A program made the position numbers and the translations under genes. The notes below the pieces were generated by a model. The model worked only from the letters and a program-made list of their open reading frames with translations. It searched no databases and was not told the origin of the DNA. Shown piece by piece: positions 7,753 to 10,915 of a DNA stretch of 10,915 nt (within the stretch, counting starts at the first letter, position 1; each line of letters begins with the position of its first letter). Source of the DNA: an uncultured Alistipes sp. (GTDB lineage: Bacteria > Bacteroidota > Bacteroidia > Bacteroidales > Rikenellaceae); contig CAMWJM010000017.1 of assembly GCA_947174575.1 (NCBI GenBank), positions 1-10,915 on the forward strand, given 5' to 3'.

Positions 7753-9037
7753 GCTGCACAGATGTTCCCCGGCAGAGATCGAGGCTTTTCAGGAAGCCCG
7801 CCTGCAGGAGGAGCTGCGCTATCTTCAGCAACATTCGCACTTCTATCGCTCGATGTTCGAGCAGCAGCATATCGACATCGCCTCGATCCGGCGTCTCGAA
7901 GATCTGCAGCGCCTGCCCGTCACGACAAAGCACGATTTGCAGGCCCACAATGCCGATTTCCTGTGCGTACCGCGCGAAGAGATCGTCGATTATGTCACCA
8001 CCTCCGGCACGTCGGGCGATCCGGTGACTTTCGCGCTCACCTCGGGCGATCTGGATCGACTGGCCTACAACGAGGCCAGCTCGTTCGCGCTGGCGGGATG
8101 CCGGCCCGGCGACGTGCTGCAGTTGATGACGACCATCGACCGCCGCTTCATGGCCGGACTGGCCTACTTCTTGGGGGCCAGGGAGTTGGGCTGCGGCGTG
8201 ATCCGCGTGGGCAACGGCATTCCCGAGCTGCAGTGGGACACCATTCGGCGCGTGCAGCCGACGACCTGCATCGTCGTGCCGTCGTTCCTGCTGAAGTTGG
8301 TGGACTACGCCGAAGCCAACGGCATCGACTATGCGGGCAGTTCGTTGCGCCGGGCGATCTGCATCGGCGAGGCCCTGCATACGCCCGACGGGGCGCTGAC
8401 CACCCTGGGGCGGAATATCGCGGCCCGCTGGCCCTCGCTGGAGCTGTTCTCGACCTATGCCTCCACCGAAATGCAGTCGTCGTTCACCGAATGCGCCTGC
8501 CATGCCGGATGCCATGTGCCGGTCGATCTGATCATCGTCGAATTCCTCGACGACGACAACCGTCCCGTGCCAGCCGGCCAGCCGGGCGAGGTGACCGTCA
8601 CGACATTGGGCGTGCGCGGCATGCCCCTGCTGCGGTTCAAAACCGGCGACATTTGCATCCACTACGACGAGCCGTGCCGCTGCGGCCGCAACTCCGTGCG
8701 CTTGAGTTCGGTGTTGGGGCGCAAGGGCCAGATGATCAAGTTCAAGGGCACGACCCTCTATCCGCCGGCGCTGTTCGACATTCTGGACAACATCCCCGAT
8801 GTGGTGAATTATATCGTCGAAGTGTTCACCAATGCCCTCGGCACCGATCAGGTGCAGATACGGATCGGCAGCCGGAATCGCAGCGAGGAGTTCGTCAAGC
8901 GGATCAAGGATGTCTTCCGCTCGAAAGTCCGCGTGGCGCCGGATGTCGTTTTCGAAGAACCGGAGACGATCGCCCGGCTGCAGACTCCTTCGACGAGTCG
9001 GAAAATCGTGAAATTCATCGACCGAAGAAACCAATAA
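7736..9037 (+). CDS. PaaK-type adenylate-forming ligase (phenylacetate-CoA ligase family)
   Basis: 433 residues, the usual length for PaaK/F390-synthetase-like enzymes. Core motifs in order: phosphate loop TTSGTSGDP (88-96), YASTE (241-245), RFKTGDI (300-306), hinge GRKGQMIKFKG (328-338) followed by LYPPALFDIL, and a C-terminal SRKIVKFIDRR that carries the candidate catalytic lysine. Cysteines at 253, 255, 259 (ECACHAGC) and 314, 316 (CRCG) could form a zinc site, as several family members have; this is inference. The reaction is ATP-dependent activation of a carboxylic acid to acyl-AMP, then transfer to CoA or a carrier thiol. In aryl-polyene or flexirubin-like pathways this fits loading of an aromatic starter. 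ATG 7736 overlaps the previous gene by 17 bp. A second ATG at 7749 is in the wrong frame. The longer open frame upstream is inside the C45 gene and lacks similarity to the family. Confidence 0.9.
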   Translation: MIRNNELHRCSPAEIEAFQEARLQEELRYLQQHSHFYRSMFEQQHIDIASIRRLEDLQRLPVTTKHDLQAHNADFLCVPREEIVDYVTTSGTSGDPVTFALTSGDLDRLAYNEASSFALAGCRPGDVLQLMTTIDRRFMAGLAYFLGARELGCGVIRVGNGIPELQWDTIRRVQPTTCIVVPSFLLKLVDYAEANGIDYAGSSLRRAICIGEALHTPDGALTTLGRNIAARWPSLELFSTYASTEMQSSFTECACHAGCHVPVDLIIVEFLDDDNRPVPAGQPGEVTVTTLGVRGMPLLRFKTGDICIHYDEPCRCGRNSVRLSSVLGRKGQMIKFKGTTLYPPALFDILDNIPDVVNYIVEVFTNALGTDQVQIRIGSRNRSEEFVKRIKDVFRSKVRVAPDVVFEEPETIARLQTPSTSRKIVKFIDRRNQ

Positions 9038-9056
9038 CCAGTTTAATTCCAGTACA

Positions 9057-9623
9057 ATGAAACGGATCTTAATCGCAGTCGCCCTGCTGCTCGGCGTGTG
9101 CCCCGCGCAGGCCCAGACGGGAGTCGCCGCCTCGGACAAAATCATCATGTATGGCGTCGACTACTCTCGGGTCAAGACTATCGGAGTGACGGAATCCGAA
9201 TCCGCACTCGTCGAGGCGTTCGTCGGTATCAACGAACTGCTCTTGTCGCAGCCCGAGAAATACGATTGTAGTCCCTTGGTTCGCAAACCGCTGACGGTCG
9301 ACATCGGCCCCATGTGCCGGCGGATTCGCCATGCGGACTACTCCGCGATGAAACTCTACCGGCAGGATTCCGATTGCTTGCTCGACGTCGCTGAAATCGT
9401 TGCCGACTACCTGCTGCCTGACACGGAGGGACATGGTTTGGTCTTCATCGCCCAATTGCTCGACAAGGGGTATCGCAGCGCTATCTATCACGTCGTCGAA
9501 TTCGACATCGCGACCCGCGAGGTGATCTCCGACTGGAAAGTCGAAACCCCGGCCGGCGGCTTCGGCCTGCGCAACTACTGGGCGAACACGGTCTATCAAA
9601 TCATCTGCAAAGCCCGGCAATAG
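9057..9623 (+). CDS. Secreted protein of unknown function, last gene of the operon
   Basis: 188 residues. The N-terminus is a standard Sec signal peptide: KR, a hydrophobic run (4-14), then PAQAQ with likely cleavage after Ala19. The mature part is about 169 residues, soluble looking, with no membrane helix and mixed alpha/beta character. It begins with a MYGVDYSRVKTIGV-type segment (residues 31-44), a motif I associate with uncharacterised secreted Bacteroidota proteins. It also has several cysteines (70, 87, 107, 184 approximately) that could pair in the periplasm. No catalytic motif is recognisable. It lies 19 bp after the ligase gene and just before the terminator, so it belongs to the operon. 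A periplasmic partner in handling the exported product is possible but not shown. The existence of the gene is confident; function is unknown. Confidence 0.85.
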   Translation: MKRILIAVALLLGVCPAQAQTGVAASDKIIMYGVDYSRVKTIGVTESESALVEAFVGINELLLSQPEKYDCSPLVRKPLTVDIGPMCRRIRHADYSAMKLYRQDSDCLLDVAEIVADYLLPDTEGHGLVFIAQLLDKGYRSAIYHVVEFDIATREVISDWKVETPAGGFGLRNYWANTVYQIICKARQ

Positions 9624-9641
9624 TACTGCGTCCGAATACGA

Positions 9642-9677
9642 AAAAGCATCGCGGAACACATGTTCCGCGATGCTTTT
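9642..9677. terminator. Bidirectional rho-independent terminator
   Basis: A perfect 17-bp inverted repeat (AAAAGCATCGCGGAACA, two bases CA, then its complement) begins 18 bp after the stop of the secreted-protein gene. The stem core GCATCGCGGAAC is GC-rich, and the arms end in four A on one side and four T on the other, so it can stop transcripts on both strands. It closes the plus-strand operon and could also stop read-through from the convergent minus-strand genes on the right. With only two unpaired bases in the perfect form, the innermost pairs would open to make the loop. Confidence 0.88.
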
Positions 9678-9696
9678 CTGTGCCCAGAATAGATGT

Positions 9697-9987
9697 CTAA
9701 AGCGGTTGCAACGGTGTGTCGATTTTGTACTTGAGAGCGAGAGTTGAGATGCCGTTTCCCGCTGGGGGAATCCGCTGCCTTTTCGCGGACAGTTCGTTTA
9801 CGGCATCTTCGTCGACTTCGGTGTCGAGTATGTCTGGGGCCGGCATTGGGCTGTTTTCCTGTGCCCTCGTTTGCAATACCTCGTGAAGACGCAGTTCCAA
9901 AACCTCGAATTTTCTACGAATATCGGCGTGAAATTCTATTTTTAATTTGGGGCCGACTTGCCGATTAGTTAAATAAAATAGAGCGAT
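9697..9987 (-). pseudogene. Start-less open frame, possible gene remnant between terminator and AT-rich island
   Basis: The stretch from the terminator to the membrane-protein stop (about 290 bp) holds no confident gene. On the minus strand a frame stays open for 96 codons, from a TAA at 9988-9990 to a TAG at 9697-9699. It has no good start: a TTG at 9898-9900 gives 67 residues and the first ATG (9844-9846) gives 49. The translated part has a charged helical stretch (FHADIRRKFEVLELRLHEVL) and an acidic stretch (DTEVDEDAVNEL), which look protein-like, and composition is intermediate between the flanks. It overlaps the 3' end of the membrane-protein gene by 23 bp in another frame. It may be the 3' end of a gene cut off when the AT-rich segment arrived, or chance. 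A 74-codon plus-strand frame over the same DNA (9744-9968) looks like its shadow. I do not recognise a family. Confidence 0.35.
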
Positions 9988-10522
9988 TTACGTAGTTGAA
10001 TATTGCCAGTATAAATATTGCTATGTTAAGTATAAACAAGAGTAGAGAAATGATATCATACCACTTGGTACCATATCGTACTGGAGATAAATATCGGTTA
10101 AATTCAGTGTAGAATCGATTGATGATATTGATTATTGTGTGTTGTTTCGAAGTATTGTAATAATATCGTTTGCGATATCTTCCCCAATCTGTTATGTCAG
10201 ATAGATTACAACACTCTCTAAAACCATGTTCGAATTCTTTGATATATGTTTTCTTTAAATTGTTTCGGTGTCGATCAAGGATGTAAAAGAAAATTAAGAA
10301 AATAAATTGTACTATGATATATGGATAATGAGATTGAAAAACAGAAGATTTATTGATGATATTTATGTAAATAACAGTCGCATTGAGATATACTGCGATG
10401 AAGAGAGTGTGGCATATAAAATATTGTCGGATCTTTTTATATATCCGGCGTAGTTTTGTATAGGAAGCGTATACGGAATTAAAAAAAGAAGCTATCTCTA
10501 TTTCAGTTAGTGATTTCTCCAT
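9965..10522 (-). CDS. Small three-helix membrane protein of unknown function, partner of a GTPase-like gene
   Basis: 185 residues, strongly AT-rich. A soluble amphipathic, basic N-terminal part (1-33) is followed by two close membrane segments (about 36-56 and 66-83) with a short loop between them. Then comes a charged region (84-150: DRHRNNLKKTYIKEFEHGF, then WGRYRKRYYY) and a third membrane segment near 155-177, ending a few residues before the stop. The two-helix hairpin between helical soluble parts is reminiscent of SLATT-type 2TM effector proteins of bacterial conflict systems, but the third helix is not typical and I cannot place it in a family. Its ATG lies 20 bp inside the end of the upstream GTPase-like frame, so the two were a translationally coupled pair. 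Codon and base use differ sharply from the plus-strand operon, which suggests horizontal transfer. The gene itself appears intact. Confidence 0.72.
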   Translation of the reverse strand: MEKSLTEIEIASFFNSVYASYTKLRRIYKKIRQYFICHTLFIAVYLNATVIYINIINKSSVFQSHYPYIIVQFIFLIFFYILDRHRNNLKKTYIKEFEHGFRECCNLSDITDWGRYRKRYYYNTSKQHTIINIINRFYTEFNRYLSPVRYGTKWYDIISLLLFILNIAIFILAIFNYVNRSILFN

Positions 10523-10915
10523 TTCTTTTAATTAGATTGATTAATCCCTGCTCGAGATTAGATTGAAGCTCTCTTTTTTTTGAATCTCCTATGAGAATTG
10601 TCATTGGACGATCGTAAAAGGGAGATATTACACTGCAATATTCATAAGTATCCACATGACAACATATGGATATTTGTCGGAGTTTGGTGCCATATTCCCC
10701 TTCTTCATAATGGGCTAAAACAGCAGATTGATTTTCAAACCAAATATCTGCTTTATTAATTACAGTTATAACCCATTGTACGGAAGATTTTGCATTGATG
10801 TAACGTAAACAATCGTCGAGTTGTGAGATTTAACGATTTCTGTTTTCTTTCAAATATTCATCTATTACTATTTAAGAGGATTCTTCTGTAAATATTTTTA
10901 CAGAGTCAATTGTGT
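10503..10915 (-). pseudogene. GTPase-like protein, C-terminal part, with two in-frame TAA stops (5' end beyond window)
   Basis: One minus-strand frame reads as protein from the right edge to TGA at 10503-10505, except for TAA codons at 10872-10874 and 10830-10832. After the second stop, 108 codons are open with no start codon near the beginning, so a shorter intact gene there is unlikely. The segment QWVITVINKADIWF has a hydrophobic strand followed by NKAD (10746-10757), the form expected of the G4 guanine-recognition motif [NT]KxD. It is followed by a helix and a later strand (PMTILIGDS). That matches the back half of a P-loop GTPase; the G1-G3 motifs would lie to the right of the window. 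The two stops are separated by a protein-like stretch (IVIDEYLKENRNR) in the same frame, and both could arise from GAA by one base change. It overlaps the membrane-protein start by 20 bp. Best read as a decaying gene; sequencing error or recoding are alternatives. Confidence 0.6.

Larger units (their letters stand above)
9965..10915. other. AT-rich, probably horizontally acquired segment
   Basis: Lines counted by eye drop from about 68% G+C in the operon (8401-8460) to 25-35% here (10321-10380 and 10441-10500). The change sits around 9930-9970, next to the convergent terminator. Both coding regions in this part use A/T-ending codons throughout, unlike the GC-ending codons of the operon. I see no transposase, integrase, tRNA gene or clear inverted repeat at the edge. 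A 10-bp direct repeat ATTAGATTGA occurs at 10531-10540 and 10557-10566, which is too short and AT-rich to carry weight. The segment continues beyond the right edge. Confidence 0.75.

Noticed and set aside
7749..8027. ATG at 7749 overlapping the C45 stop codon as an ATGA start for the ligase
   Set aside because: It is in a different frame from the ligase and gives a Ser/Arg-rich 92-residue peptide; ATG 7736 leads into the ligase frame.
9057..9113. Possible lipoprotein signal at Cys15 of the secreted protein
   Set aside because: The sequence before the cysteine is LGV, and valine at -1 does not fit a lipobox; an AQA-Q signal peptidase I site follows directly.
7727..9148. Minus-strand open frame of 473 codons opposite the ligase gene
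   Set aside because: Low-complexity charged translation with no domain; the plus strand encodes a complete PaaK-type enzyme.
9744..9968. 74-codon plus-strand frame in the gap after the terminator
   Set aside because: Arg-rich translation without domain character, antisense to the somewhat more protein-like remnant frame.
10531..10566. Direct repeat ATTAGATTGA as a possible target-site duplication or attachment site
   Set aside because: Ten AT-rich bases repeated 26 bp apart inside a coding frame are expected by chance in DNA of this composition.

Overview
The window looks like a chromosomal segment from a Bacteroidota, most likely Bacteroidales. The genes have few purine-rich ribosome binding sites, are packed tightly, and have protein-level features of that phylum. 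The high G+C (about two thirds in lines counted by eye) would fit an Alistipes-like (Rikenellaceae) genome, but the genus is a guess.

Layout. Positions 1-9623 are one tightly packed plus-strand operon, entered from beyond the left edge. In order it holds: the C-terminal part of a family 2 glycosyltransferase fused to a DUF2062 membrane domain; a 1224-residue three-part protein (MMPL/RND exporter, PlsC-type acyltransferase, class I SAM methyltransferase); a CrtI/retinol-saturase-like FAD oxidoreductase; a membrane-anchored C45-family Ntn-hydrolase/acyltransferase with a TPR-like tail; a PaaK-type adenylate-forming ligase; and a small secreted protein of unknown function. Neighbouring genes overlap by 8, 8 and 17 bp or are 2 and 19 bp apart, so they are almost certainly co-transcribed and partly translationally coupled. 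A perfect 17-bp inverted repeat at 9642-9677 closes the operon.

How the genes may work together. The mix of an adenylating ligase for an aromatic or fatty acid, a polyene-type desaturase/saturase, an acyltransferase, a methyltransferase, a glycosyltransferase and an MMPL exporter resembles the tailoring and export half of an aryl-polyene or flexirubin-type lipid/pigment pathway. No ketosynthase, ACP, dehydratase or ammonia-lyase gene is visible here. They would have to lie to the left, and the product is unproven.

Right end. After the terminator there is about 290 bp of intermediate composition with a start-less minus-strand reading frame that looks like a remnant. Then the DNA changes sharply to about 30% G+C (9965-10915). 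This AT-rich part carries two minus-strand coding regions that overlap by 20 bp: a GTPase-like gene, broken by two in-frame TAA codons and cut by the right edge, followed by a 185-residue protein with three predicted membrane segments. This has the look of a recently acquired accessory module, possibly defence-like, whose first gene is decaying. It is the least familiar part of the window. No tRNA, rRNA, CRISPR array, riboswitch or complete insertion sequence was recognised.
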